A stretch of 64,000 bases of DNA from DDH964 sp963806685 (GCA_963806685.1 CAWDZB010000013.1:62001-126000); one strand, 5' to 3'. Counted from the first letter of the stretch, positions 24,382-32,314 are shown. Numbers and translations: made by a program. The notes: generated from the sequence alone by a model not told the origin.

Positions 24382-24507
24382 ACGGTGGGATTGGCTTGTT
24401 CTAGCCGTAGAATTTTCCCTTCCCGGACGACAAACCCAAACCGGCGGGACGCGCCCCGCCAGGCGCCTTACTTTTTGTCCAGGCGGCGACAAAAAGTAAG
24501 CAAATAC
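24382..24507. repeat. Dispersed hairpin-bounded element, copy 2, left part
   Basis: Non-coding. After about 40 bp come a GGCGGG/CCCGCC stem (24443-24460) and a long hairpin, CTTACTTTTTGTC against GACAAAAAGTAAG (about 24468-24500). The IS1111-type element begins just after it; the right part of the same repeat resumes near 25852. Confidence 0.7.
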
Positions 24508-25852
24508 CATGCTGGCCATCTGATTAATGTCGTAGCCTTGAAGTGAGGAACTTCAACCTACCAATCAGGGGAGGCCAGCATGGCGAAGTTCAGTTTATCA
24601 AGTCTCCACACATTTGTAAGCGGCCTTGAAGACCAACCCTTCTGGGTTGGAATCGATGTTCACAAACGCAGCTATTACATCGCCTTACGACGTTTTGATG
24701 GCCGCTGCGCAACCTGGGTCACTCCCGCGGATCCGGACACATTCGCCGAACAGGTCTTTCGACTCGGCATCGCCGTCGCAGCCGTAGCCTATGAAAGCGG
24801 GCCAACAGGTTTTGTCCTGGCAAGGACTCTCGAACGGGCCCATATTCCGGTGATTGTTGCCGCCGCAAGCCGTATCCCCCGGTCTGTTACAGCAGGCGCC
24901 AAATGTGATCGCCTAGACTGTGTCAAGCTGGCCGATTACGCTGCCAAAGGGATGCTCAGGCCGATTGCCGTACCAACGCCGGAAGAGGAAGCTCGCCGTT
25001 CATTACTGCGCCGGCGGCATACCTTGGTCGACTCGGTTCGACGCAGCAAGCAGAGAATCAAGAGCATGCTGTTATTTCTTGGGGTTCCGGAACCCATTGA
25101 GGTAACCCATTGGCACAACAATGCTCCGGAAGTGTTGAGCCACTTGCCTTTGGAGCCAACAGCGCACTTGACGATGGAGAGCTACCTGCGCGAGCTGACA
25201 TTTCACCAAACCGAGCTGCGCACGATAGATCAACACCTGCGGCAGATGGTCACGACAACGGAGCAATGCCAAAGTGTTTCCTATCTGCAATCCGTTCCGG
25301 GCGTTGGCCCAACGGTGGCAACAACCTTTGCGCTCGAACTCTACCGCCCGCAGCGTTTTAACCGCGCCGAAGAAGTAGCCAGCTACCTTGGTTTGGCACC
25401 GGTGGTTCGGCATAGCGGGGAGCGAACACCCTCCGGTCGTTTGGTTCCTGTAGGACAAACCCGGCTGCGAAGCCTTCTGATCGAGGCCGCCTGGATATGG
25501 AAAACCAAGGATCCTTTCGCTGCCGGCCTGTACAACCGGTTGCTTGCTCGAACGGGTTTGCCCCAGAAAGCCATTGCTGCGGTTGCCCGCCGATTAGCTA
25601 TCATTCTCTGGCGTCTCATGGTGGAGCAGCGGCCTTATCGTATGGTAGCAACAAGGGTCTGAAATACAAAAGTTAAGTCGCGAGCGTTTCTTGGCCACAC
25701 AGGTGGCGTTAAGCAAATGGCGAACCTTCTCTTCTGGGTACCGGATCGGTACTTGGCGTGTAAGCGGCGCGAATAAGAAAAGGCAACTTCTTGAAGGGTT
25801 GCCCCCGAGAAGGGTTCATTGCACATATTGACTTGACAGATGGTCACATAAG
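24508..25852 (+). mobile_element. IS110-family (IS1111-type) insertion sequence
   Basis: Contains one transposase gene (24580-25662), a short left end (about 70 bp) and a long right end (about 190 bp), the arrangement typical of the IS1111 group. Subterminal inverted repeats: TGGCCATCTG at 24513-24522 and CAGATGGTCA at 25837-25846 (9 of 10 match). Exact ends are uncertain by a few bases, since these elements make no target duplication. The flanks (AAAAAGTAAGCAAA and AGAAAAAGCGCC) join into a sequence typical of the interrupted repeat. Confidence 0.8.
24580..25662 (+). CDS. IS110/IS1111-family DEDD transposase
   Basis: A 360-residue transposase. The N-terminal RuvC-like DEDD domain starts at WVGIDVHKRSYYIAL (first catalytic Asp near residue 25), continues with AAVAYESGPTGFVLARTL (Glu) and CDRLDCVKLA (the D-x2-D pair). 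The C-terminal IS116/IS110/IS902 domain is SVPGVGPTVATTFALEL and ASYLGLAPVVRHSGE with the conserved Ser. The gene is intact, with GGGGAGG at 14 bp before the ATG. It would work with a bridge RNA encoded in a non-coding end of the element. Confidence 0.93.
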   Translation: MAKFSLSSLHTFVSGLEDQPFWVGIDVHKRSYYIALRRFDGRCATWVTPADPDTFAEQVFRLGIAVAAVAYESGPTGFVLARTLERAHIPVIVAAASRIPRSVTAGAKCDRLDCVKLADYAAKGMLRPIAVPTPEEEARRSLLRRRHTLVDSVRRSKQRIKSMLLFLGVPEPIEVTHWHNNAPEVLSHLPLEPTAHLTMESYLRELTFHQTELRTIDQHLRQMVTTTEQCQSVSYLQSVPGVGPTVATTFALELYRPQRFNRAEEVASYLGLAPVVRHSGERTPSGRLVPVGQTRLRSLLIEAAWIWKTKDPFAAGLYNRLLARTGLPQKAIAAVARRLAIILWRLMVEQRPYRMVATRV

Positions 25853-26290
25853 AAAAAGCGCCTTCCCCTGCGGGGGGCATGCGTTCGCGGGGTTTCGGTG
25901 CTCGCGATCTCCCACGTCGGCAACCGACACCGCCGGGTCTTCGTGGCGACGATCGTGGTGTCGATCACGGGTCTCGGTCCGCCTGCGGCCACCCGTTTTC
26001 GTTCTGCGCGGTCAGAGGCACTGGTGTTTAAAAGCTTTTAAAACCTTACAGCGACTGTGTTCGCTCCGCTTGACCGCATACCGGAACAACCACCGCCCTG
26101 CGAAGATGGAGCCAACGAAGACGCGCCGCTCCTCAGCTTCGCCACAGATCGTCAGTGAGCCGCGCCCGCCGCGTCCCCATGCCGGCGGCAGCCCGGGCTC
26201 TTTTGGTTACTTTTCTAAGCCGAATTAGAAAAGTAACTCGTCCGGCGGGACGAGACCCGCCGACTTTAAACCCCCTTTAGCACCCATTTT
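25853..26290. repeat. Dispersed hairpin-bounded element, copy 2, right part
   Basis: Non-coding continuation of 24382-24507. On the reverse strand it matches copy 1 (11123-11360): the hairpin GTTACTTTTCTAA/TTAGAAAAGTAAC (about 26208-26240), CCCCATGCCGGCGGCAGC (26175-26192), and the conserved core 26081-26140. It closes with another GGCGGG/CCCGCC stem at about 26245-26265, so the intact element was bounded on both sides by the same hairpin pair. The frame open across 25791-26228 has no coding support. Confidence 0.7.
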
Positions 26291-26403
26291 TCAAAGGAAA
26301 ACCTTTTCGGCCGAGAATCCAACCTAACGGGAACTGGAAATGCTCTCCCTGCAAACCGAAGCCGAACGGCCCGCCTGAAGATCAGGCGGGCCGTTCGGCT
26401 TTT
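26291..26403 (+). ncRNA. Possible small RNA ending in a terminator
   Basis: Inference. TTTTCGGCCGAGAATCCAACCTAACGG (about 26304-26330) matches the leader of the MOT1 gene (37892-37920) apart from a 3-base gap and a few changes. It is followed after about 30 bp by a strong intrinsic terminator (26361-26403). No open frame lies between. Either a small RNA or a gene remnant that kept only leader and terminator. Confidence 0.3.
26361..26403. terminator. Strong intrinsic terminator, edge of IS1595 insertion
   Basis: A perfect 16-bp stem GCCGAACGGCCCGCCT / AGGCGGGCCGTTCGGC with a 7-base loop, then TTTT. The IS1595 target duplication (26402-26409) begins in the T tract. On the minus strand it would have terminated the hdr-flx operon before the insertion moved it 2.2 kb away. 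Confidence 0.8.
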
Positions 26404-26415
26404 ATAGAGGGTAAT

Positions 26416-27770
26416 TGTTGAGTGCCACAACATCGATTACTGAAAAATGTGCCAGTACATCGATAACAATTGTTCTCTGACAATCGAATAGTAGTCACGT
26501 AAATCTGTGGACACCTAATTCCATCTGGAGGTGTTCATGGACGATGAAAGCAAGAAGTACCGAGTTCTGGCTGTTCAACGTTTCAAGGCAGGTGAAAGCC
26601 CTGAGTCAATTTGCGCTTCCCTCGGCAAATCAAAATTCTGGCTCTACAAATGGGTTAAGCGACACAGCGAAGACGATCCCTTGTGGTTTGAAGATCGTTC
26701 TCGCAGACCGCTATCAACGCCAGGTCGCACACCGGCCGAGATTGAGGAGATCGTCAAGCTTGTGCGCTCGAATCTCTACAATCAGGATCTGTTCTGTGGG
26801 GCGCAGGCCATTCGCTGGGAGCTGGAAGATCTTGGCGTATCACCGCTGCCTTCACTGCGCACAATCAATCGGATTCTCAAGCGCAATGATTTGACTCATC
26901 GCAGAACCGGCAGATATGAGCCGAAGGGAACGCCTTATCCCAAACTTCCGGCGTTGCTGCCGAACCAAACTCATCAGATGGATCTGGTTGGTCCATGTTA
27001 TTTGACCGGACCGATCCGTTTCTACGGGCTCAACGTGATCGATACGGCAACAGCACGCTGTGGGCTGCACTCCTCGCTCTCCAAGTCCGGACAAGACGTT
27101 CTGGAGGGCACTTGGGCCATCTGGTCGCGGCTGGGAATACCGGACAACCTCCAGGTCGATAACGCTATGGCTTTCCTTGGCAGCCCAAGGTATCCGCGAG
27201 CATTGAGCCAGTTTGTTCGGCTTTGCCTGCACCATGATGTCGAACCCTGGTTTGTTCCCATGGCCGAACCCTGGCGCAATGGAACAATCGAGCAGTTCAA
27301 TGATCACTACCAACAGAAATTCCTCGGCAAGGTGATGATGACTTCGGCCGACGAGTTGCGCGTTGGAACGATGGCCTTTGAGCAGCGACATAACAGCTCT
27401 TACCGCTACAGCAAGCTCGGCGGCAAAACACCCATCAAGGCACTTTCTGCGAGCAAGGCAATGCTGAGGTTCCCAAATCCGGAGGACATCCCCCAGCAGG
27501 GTTTAAAAAAGCCAGAGACCGGTCGTTACCATTTGGTGCGTCTGATCCGCAGTGATCTCAAGATCAACATCCTTGGTGAACTCTTTTCCGTTCCACCGGA
27601 ACTGAAGCTCGAATACGTGGTGGCTACTATCGATGTCAAAGAACAGAAGTTGAGGCTCTACCTGGACAAAACCCAGGTCGAGGAATTTGACTACAAACTC
27701 AGATAAACCGTGTTGAGTGTCAGCGATGTTGTGGCACTAAAATCCGTTAGCGATGTCCTGGCACTCAACA
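26416..27770 (+). mobile_element. IS481-family element nested in the IS1595 left end
   Basis: Terminal repeats TGTTGAGTGCCA at 26416 and TGGCACTCAACA ending at 27770 are perfect over the first 12 bases. The 6-bp target duplication GGTAAT lies at 26410-26415 and 27771-27776. Both ends also have a second subterminal copy of the GTGCCA/TGGCAC word with GATGT, probably transposase binding sites. The element inserted six bases inside the IS1595 terminus. Confidence 0.9.
26537..27706 (+). CDS. IS481-family transposase (rve integrase core)
   Basis: A 389-residue transposase. The N-terminal helix-turn-helix (ESPESICASLGKSKFWLYKWVKRH) binds the ends; a second HTH-like segment follows. The DDE catalytic residues are the Asp in HQMDLVGP, the Asp in VDNAMAFLG and the Glu in NGTIEQFNDHY. 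The C-terminal part has the small beta domain seen in this group. ATG 26537 with CTGGAGG upstream is preferred over GTG 26531. Intact, so the element may be active. Confidence 0.9.
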   Translation: MDDESKKYRVLAVQRFKAGESPESICASLGKSKFWLYKWVKRHSEDDPLWFEDRSRRPLSTPGRTPAEIEEIVKLVRSNLYNQDLFCGAQAIRWELEDLGVSPLPSLRTINRILKRNDLTHRRTGRYEPKGTPYPKLPALLPNQTHQMDLVGPCYLTGPIRFYGLNVIDTATARCGLHSSLSKSGQDVLEGTWAIWSRLGIPDNLQVDNAMAFLGSPRYPRALSQFVRLCLHHDVEPWFVPMAEPWRNGTIEQFNDHYQQKFLGKVMMTSADELRVGTMAFEQRHNSSYRYSKLGGKTPIKALSASKAMLRFPNPEDIPQQGLKKPETGRYHLVRLIRSDLKINILGELFSVPPELKLEYVVATIDVKEQKLRLYLDKTQVEEFDYKLR

Positions 27771-27814
27771 GGTAATTCCTAGCCAAACCGGACTAATGGT
27801 AGACTGGTTTGGCG

Positions 27815-28594
27815 ATGAGACAGTGCCCGGAATGTGAACGAAAGTGGGCTTATAAACTCTCCGACGGACGGTTTAAGTGCCGGGCCTGTGGGCATCGATA
27901 TAGTTGGACATCGGTCTGGGACTCTAGCCGTCTTTCAGAACCGACAAAGCGTCGTCTGGTTGAGCGGTTTGCCTTTGGTGTTCCAGTTTATCGCCAACGT
28001 TTCCGGGACGATGCCAGTAGTTCCGCCAAAGAGAGATTTTACCGTCTAATCCGTGCCTGTTGTGCTCACGAAGAACAACTTCGCGAAGCCTTTGCAGGAG
28101 CCATCGAATGCGACGAAACCACCTTTGGCGGGCATCGCAAGGGCAAACGTGGCTGGGGCGCCGCCGGCAAGGTAATCGTCTTTGGCCTCATCCAACGCAA
28201 CGGTACGGTAAAGGCGTCTCCGATTGCAGCACACAATCGGAACGAGGTCATGAGACAGATCCAGGAGCACACTTTGCCTGGTTCGTTGTACTACACCGAC
28301 GAGTGGCAAGCCTATGCAACCTTACGGTTGCGAGGCAGCCATGTTGTCATCCGAAAAGAGCAGGGTCGCCCTAAGGGACGTGACCACGTTAACGGCATCG
28401 AAGGGTTCTGGTCCTATGCGAAAAACTGGCTGACTCCTTACCGTGGAGTACCCCGCAAATTTTTCCATCTTTACCTGGGAGAAATTTGCTACCGGTTTAA
28501 TCATCGCACAGAGGACTTAGAGCCGATTATTATCAACAAGTTAAAGGCGATTAGTATCCAAGAAATACGACCTCTTTTGGTCCGGTTTGGCTAG
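27815..28594 (+). CDS. IS1595-family transposase (ISXO2-like)
   Basis: A 259-residue transposase. The N-terminal zinc ribbon CPECERKW...CRACGH (about residues 4-26) precedes a helical linker. The ISXO2-like DDE domain has Asp in GAIECDETTFGGHRKGK, Asp in LYYTDEWQAYATL and the final acidic/Asn position in HVNGIEGFWSYAKNWL. ATG 27815 is used; a TTG at 27809 is an alternative. The stop lies within the right terminal repeat. The gene is intact, but its promoter side is now separated from the left terminus by the nested element. Confidence 0.92.
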   Translation: MRQCPECERKWAYKLSDGRFKCRACGHRYSWTSVWDSSRLSEPTKRRLVERFAFGVPVYRQRFRDDASSSAKERFYRLIRACCAHEEQLREAFAGAIECDETTFGGHRKGKRGWGAAGKVIVFGLIQRNGTVKASPIAAHNRNEVMRQIQEHTLPGSLYYTDEWQAYATLRLRGSHVVIRKEQGRPKGRDHVNGIEGFWSYAKNWLTPYRGVPRKFFHLYLGEICYRFNHRTEDLEPIIINKLKAISIQEIRPLLVRFG

Positions 28595-28648
28595 GAATTA
28601 CCTTATAGAGCAACGGGTGATGTCCCGGAATTTTCCCGACGCTGTGCC

Positions 28649-29494
28649 TCAGAACTCCTGCGGCATGGCTTTGACCTGCGCGGCAGTAAAGACCGGCCCG
28701 TCCTTGCAGACGTAGACGTTGCCGACGTTGCAGCGGCCGCATTTTCCAATGCCGCACTTCATGCGGTTCTCCAAGGTGGTGTAGATCGCCTCGTCGGAGA
28801 AGCCGAGCTTTTCCAGTACCGGCAGGGTGAACTTGATCATCACCGGCGGGCCGCAGACCAGGGCAATGGTATTGTCGGCGGCGGGGGCCGCCTGCTCGAG
28901 GATGGTCGGGACGAAGCCGACCTCGCCGTCCCAATCGGGCTCGGCGCCGCCGGGGTCGACGGTCTTCACCAGGCGCACGTCGGGACGTTCCTGCCACTCC
29001 TGCAGCTCGCGTTTGTAGACCAGGTCGGCCTCGGTACGGGCGCCATAGACGATGGTGATGTCGCCGAACTTGTCGCGCAGGTCGAGGCAGTTCCAGATCA
29101 CCGTGCGCAGGGGGGGGAGGGCGATGCCGCCGGCGACGAAGACCAGGTTCTTGCCGTAGAACTGTTCGAGGGGAAAGGAGTTGCCGTAGGGGCCGCGCAC
29201 CCCGACGGTGTCGCCGACCTCTAGTGAGCGCAGCGCCCCGGTCACCCGGCCCACAGCCCGGAAGCAGCACTCGATGTACCCCTGGCGGGTCGGGGAGGAG
29301 GCGATGCAGAAGGTCGACTCACCGGCGCCGAAGGCCGAGTACTCGGCGAACTGGCCGGCCCGGAAGCTGAAGTTCTCCCGCACCTGTTCGTCCTGGAAGA
29401 CCAGCTTGAGACTGCGGATATCCGAGGTCTCCTGGGTAATTTCGGCGATGGTGGCGAGGTGGGGCAGGTAGATATTTTTACTGGTGTCACACAT
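28649..29494 (-). CDS. flxA: FlxA-like FAD/NAD(P)-binding oxidoreductase subunit
   Basis: A 281-residue flavoprotein of the ferredoxin-NADP reductase type, as found in Flx-Hdr complexes and soluble hydrogenase gamma subunits. FAD-binding: FRAGQFAEYSAFGAGES (about residues 44-60). NAD-binding: VFVAGGIALPPLRTVI and ALVCGPPVMIKF. The C-terminal Cys group CGIGKCGRCNVGNVYVCKDG ligates a [2Fe-2S] cluster. It would pass electrons from NADH to FlxB-D and then to HdrABC. Last gene of the minus-strand operon. Next upstream is flxB with a 97-bp gap filled by a heptad array. Confidence 0.88.
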   Translation of the reverse strand: MCDTSKNIYLPHLATIAEITQETSDIRSLKLVFQDEQVRENFSFRAGQFAEYSAFGAGESTFCIASSPTRQGYIECCFRAVGRVTGALRSLEVGDTVGVRGPYGNSFPLEQFYGKNLVFVAGGIALPPLRTVIWNCLDLRDKFGDITIVYGARTEADLVYKRELQEWQERPDVRLVKTVDPGGAEPDWDGEVGFVPTILEQAAPAADNTIALVCGPPVMIKFTLPVLEKLGFSDEAIYTTLENRMKCGIGKCGRCNVGNVYVCKDGPVFTAAQVKAMPQEF

Positions 29495-29519
29495 AGGGGC
29501 AAATCCTGTTTAGGTTTGT

Positions 29520-29624
29520 GGTGCAAGGTGCAAGGTTACAGTCCCGGGTCCCGAGTCCAAGGTCCCGAGGTTCGAGGATCAAGGTTTTGCCTCAACCTTG
29601 AATCTTTTTCCTTGAACCTTGTTC
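29520..29624. repeat. Fifteen-unit degenerate heptad array between flxA and flxB
   Basis: Fifteen 7-bp units in strict phase, GGTGCAA, GGTGCAA, GGTTACA, GTCCCGG, GTCCCGA, GTCCAAG, GTCCCGA, GGTTCGA, GGATCAA, GGTTTTG, CCTCAAC, CTTGAAT, CTTTTTC, CTTGAAC, CTTGTTC. The left half uses GGT-CAA type words and the right half their complements, so a transcript could fold into a long hairpin. It extends into the last codons of flxB (stop at 29592). Confidence 0.9.
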
Positions 29625-30626
29625 CTGCTTTTCAATCGTTTCTAAAACCTCGACCAGGTCGATCCCCGCCGGGCAGTGGCGGACGCAGCGACCGCAGCCG
29701 GTGCACAGGGTCTGGCCGAACTTGTCTCGGTAGTACTTGAACTTGTGCATGACCCGGTTACGGTAACGCTGGGGCTGGACGTCCCGGGGATTGTGGCCGG
29801 AGGCGTGGTTGGTGAACTTGCCGAAGCCGCAGGCATCCCAACTCTTGCGCCGGGTACCGCATTCGGCGCTGCCTTCGTCGACGATGTCGAAACAGTGGCA
29901 GACCGGGCAGAGGAAGGCACAGGTGCCGCAGCCGGCGCAGCGCGCGGCGATCTCCGCCCACAGCGGATCCTCGAAGTGGCTGTCGAGCCAGCCCCTGATC
30001 CCTTCCAGGTCCAGCGCCTTGGCCGCCGGTTCGGTCAATGGGAGGGGCTTGGCAGCCTCCTGCTCGGTAAAGAGTTCGGCGTGGGCTGCGAGCAGCGCCT
30101 TGCCCTTTTCGCTGTGCGCGGTACAGGCAAAGTTGCCCCATTGCAGGGGGGTGAGGAAGAGGTCGGAACCCTTGGGGTCGCCGGGCGACAGCCCCACCGC
30201 GGTGCAGAAGCAGGCATCGTCGGCCGAGGTGCAGGCCAGGCCGATGACCGTGGTCTTTTTTCGGCGCTCCAGAAAGAAGGGATCGTCGTAGTCCCAGGAG
30301 AAGACGGCATCGAGCACCGGTGCGCCGGCCGCGTCGCAGGGGCGGGCGCCGATCAGCACCGTTTCGGGGAAGCGGGCCGGATCGATATCGTCGACCGCCG
30401 TCCCTTGCTCCTCCTTGCCGTAGGTGAGGATGGTTTCGCACAGCGGGAAGAAGCTCTCCTTGGCCGAGCGCCGCGGCAGCTCGTCGAGGACCAGCTCTTC
30501 GCCCTTGCCAAGCGGGGCATAGAGGGTGACCGGGCCCTCGGCCCTGGGGCCGACGACCCGCCGCTTCTGCTCGATCAGGGTGTCGATGAGGGTACGCAGG
30601 TTCTTTTCGGAAATCGTTTTCGACAT
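29592..30626 (-). CDS. flxB: FlxB-like 4Fe-4S dicluster subunit
   Basis: A 344-residue cytoplasmic iron-sulfur protein similar to hydrogenase beta-type (SHI/FlxB) subunits. After a 200-residue N-terminal domain it has two [4Fe-4S] motifs: CAGCGTCAFLCPVCHCFD near residues 236-253 and CTGCGRCVRHCPAGIDL near 315-331. Start at 30626 (MSKTISEKN) is chosen over an in-frame codon at 30668. It probably bridges FlxA and FlxC. The last residues (SRKKIQG) overlap the heptad array, so the array may have reshaped the C-terminus. Confidence 0.85.
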   Translation of the reverse strand: MSKTISEKNLRTLIDTLIEQKRRVVGPRAEGPVTLYAPLGKGEELVLDELPRRSAKESFFPLCETILTYGKEEQGTAVDDIDPARFPETVLIGARPCDAAGAPVLDAVFSWDYDDPFFLERRKKTTVIGLACTSADDACFCTAVGLSPGDPKGSDLFLTPLQWGNFACTAHSEKGKALLAAHAELFTEQEAAKPLPLTEPAAKALDLEGIRGWLDSHFEDPLWAEIAARCAGCGTCAFLCPVCHCFDIVDEGSAECGTRRKSWDACGFGKFTNHASGHNPRDVQPQRYRNRVMHKFKYYRDKFGQTLCTGCGRCVRHCPAGIDLVEVLETIEKQEQGSRKKIQG

Positions 30627-30854
30627 GAGGCGCTTCCTTGTCGGGGAGAGAAAGAGCTCGCCCCGCAAAAATCAAAGGGAAATCCAGTTGAGGATCCTGA
30701 TGCAACAAACATTTTCAAACAGGGATGAAAGGGCTGAGGGGGATAAGTCTAAAAACTCAAATCTCGACAACCAGTTCCTGAAAGCTTGCTTTCGCCCCCA
30801 TCCATTAAATTTCCTTCATCCCTGTGCGTTGACTTTCCAGATTGCAGTAAAAGT
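30627..30854. repeat. Gap between flxB and flxC with an inverted GGGATGAA word
   Basis: A 228-bp non-coding gap in an otherwise compact operon. CAGGGATGAAAG (about 30719-30730) and CTTCATCCCTG (about 30816-30826) form an 11-bp stem about 85 bp apart. GGGGGATAAG lies beside the left arm. No gene is supported in it. Confidence 0.5.
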
Positions 30855-31784
30855 CTATTTGATGAAGGACTGGTCGTCGTCTTCCCGGTAGCGGTGGAGC
30901 GGTCCCCTCTCCACCGGTACCAGGCCCGCCTCATGGTCGAAGAGCTCCTTGAGCTCCTTGGCCATCTTGCGGTTGAGCAGGTGCAGGGGGATTTCCATGG
31001 GGCAGCTTCGCTCACACTCGGCGCAGCCGGCGCAGCGGCCGGCCAGGTGCATGGCGCGCAGGATGTGCCAGGCCATGTTCCCGGCAGGGCGTGGGGTGCT
31101 CTCCACCGCCTGGGGGCGGTTGCGATCGCACAGGCACTGCTCGCAGTAACAGAGGGGACAGACCTGGCGACAGGCATAGCAGCGGGTGCAGCGGGAGAAA
31201 TGCTCTTTCCAGAAGCTCCAGCGCTCCGCCGGGCTCAGGGCCTCGAGGCGGGCAAGCTCGTCGGTTAAGGTGGCCGGAGTTTCAACCGGTTCTGGTAGGC
31301 TACCCACCACCTGGTCGGCTCCTTCGGGGAACTGCACCCGGCACTGCCGGCATTTGGCAAGAAGCTGTCCTTCGTCCAGTCCCTGGCTTTCCGTGACCCC
31401 GGCACAGGCGACTCCGACCAGCACCACCTCTTCGCTTTGCAGCTGGTTTTCGCTGATCAGGGCGGCTACCGCGCGCTGGTCGCACCCCTTGACCACCACC
31501 GCCAGACGCCCAAGTTTGCGCACCTCTTTCTTCTTGCGGCTGAGGTAGAGGGCGAGGTTGTGGTGGCAGCCGGGGGAGAAGATCAGCTCCGCCGCCTGCT
31601 CGGCCGTGGTAGCGATGAACGGCAGCGCCGTTCCCTTCCGTCGCCCCGCGCGGTAGCCGACCACCGCCGCCACCGTCCCCGCTTCGAGCAGGTGAACCGC
31701 GGCGGCGCGGATTTCCTCGGTGGCTGCGGCGTAGCTCTCCTCGCGGCTGGCCGGCACAGCGATTTTTTTTGCGGTGTTCATCAT
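30855..31784 (-). CDS. flxC: FlxC-like iron-sulfur subunit (FrhB-like)
   Basis: A 309-residue protein. The N-terminal half resembles the coenzyme F420 hydrogenase/dehydrogenase beta subunit family (GYRAGRRKGTALPFIA, VVVKGCDQRAVAALISENQ, CRQCRVQFP). The C-terminal half has two ferredoxin-type clusters: CTRCYACRQVCPLCYCEQC and CAGCAECERSCPMEIPL. In Flx-Hdr complexes this subunit links the flavin subunit to the HdrA side. Start at 31784, with GGAAATGAGCTG upstream; the next in-frame ATG is 3 bases on. flxD ends 13 bp upstream of it. Confidence 0.85.
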   Translation of the reverse strand: MMNTAKKIAVPASREESYAAATEEIRAAAVHLLEAGTVAAVVGYRAGRRKGTALPFIATTAEQAAELIFSPGCHHNLALYLSRKKKEVRKLGRLAVVVKGCDQRAVAALISENQLQSEEVVLVGVACAGVTESQGLDEGQLLAKCRQCRVQFPEGADQVVGSLPEPVETPATLTDELARLEALSPAERWSFWKEHFSRCTRCYACRQVCPLCYCEQCLCDRNRPQAVESTPRPAGNMAWHILRAMHLAGRCAGCAECERSCPMEIPLHLLNRKMAKELKELFDHEAGLVPVERGPLHRYREDDDQSFIK

Positions 31785-31797
31785 CAGCTCATTTCCT

Positions 31798-32298
31798 CTA
31801 GATGCTTTGAAAAGTCTCGACCAGGGCCGGGTCATTGAGCGCCCCGGACCAGTGCTCTTCCAATTCCAGTTCCTTGAACTCGGGCATTGGCCCCATTTCT
31901 CGCACTCGCTCGGTCAGCCCCGAGACCACCTCCACCCACTTGCCCCCCTCGGCGGCAGAAACCCAGGAGAACTCCAGGCGCTCCAAGTCGACGCCGATGA
32001 ATTCGAGCAGTTTGCGAAAGGCGGCGAAGCGGCGCCGGGCGTGGAAGTTGCCGGCCATGTAGTGGCAATCGCCCGGGTGACAGCCCGAGACCAGCACCCC
32101 GTCGGCCCCCTTCTGGAAGGCGCGCAGGATGAAGACCGGATCGATGCGGCCGGTGCATGGGAACTTCACTACCCGCACGTTGGAGGGGTATTGCAGGCGG
32201 CTGGTACCGGCCAGGTCGGCCCCGGCGTAGGTGCACCAGGTGCAGACGAAAGCGACGATTTTCGGCTCGAAGTCGTGTTTCTGAGGTGCTGGATGCAT
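31798..32298 (-). CDS. flxD: FlxD / MvhD-type delta subunit
   Basis: A 166-residue [2Fe-2S] protein homologous to MvhD, the adaptor that feeds electrons to HdrA. Cys positions are at CTWCTYAGAD (about residues 19-28), KFPCTGRIDP and SGCHPGDCHY. The short C-terminal tail ends at ETFQSI. Start ATG 32298 gives the usual N-terminus EPKIVAFVCTWC; an in-frame extension to 32811 runs through a repeat and over hdrA and is not real. Confidence 0.9.
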   Translation of the reverse strand: MHPAPQKHDFEPKIVAFVCTWCTYAGADLAGTSRLQYPSNVRVVKFPCTGRIDPVFILRAFQKGADGVLVSGCHPGDCHYMAGNFHARRRFAAFRKLLEFIGVDLERLEFSWVSAAEGGKWVEVVSGLTERVREMGPMPEFKELELEEHWSGALNDPALVETFQSI

Positions 32299-32314
32299 GC
32301 GTTTGTCCTTTAAA

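Larger units (their letters stand above)
26410..28602 (+). mobile_element. IS1595-family element, interrupted by an IS481-family element
   Basis: The right terminal repeat is intact (GGTAATTCCTAGCCAAACCGG on the reverse strand, ending at 28602). The left one is split: its first six bases GGTAAT are at 26410-26415, then the IS481-family element, then GGTAATTCCTAGCC from 27771. The 8-bp target duplication TTATAGAG is present at 26402-26409 and 28603-28610, so the outer element is complete apart from the nested insertion. It carries the transposase at 27815. Confidence 0.9.

Noticed and set aside
25791..26228. A 145-residue frame inside the dispersed element
   Set aside because: It runs through hairpin repeats, is not preserved in copy 1 in the same frame, and has basic, low-complexity composition.
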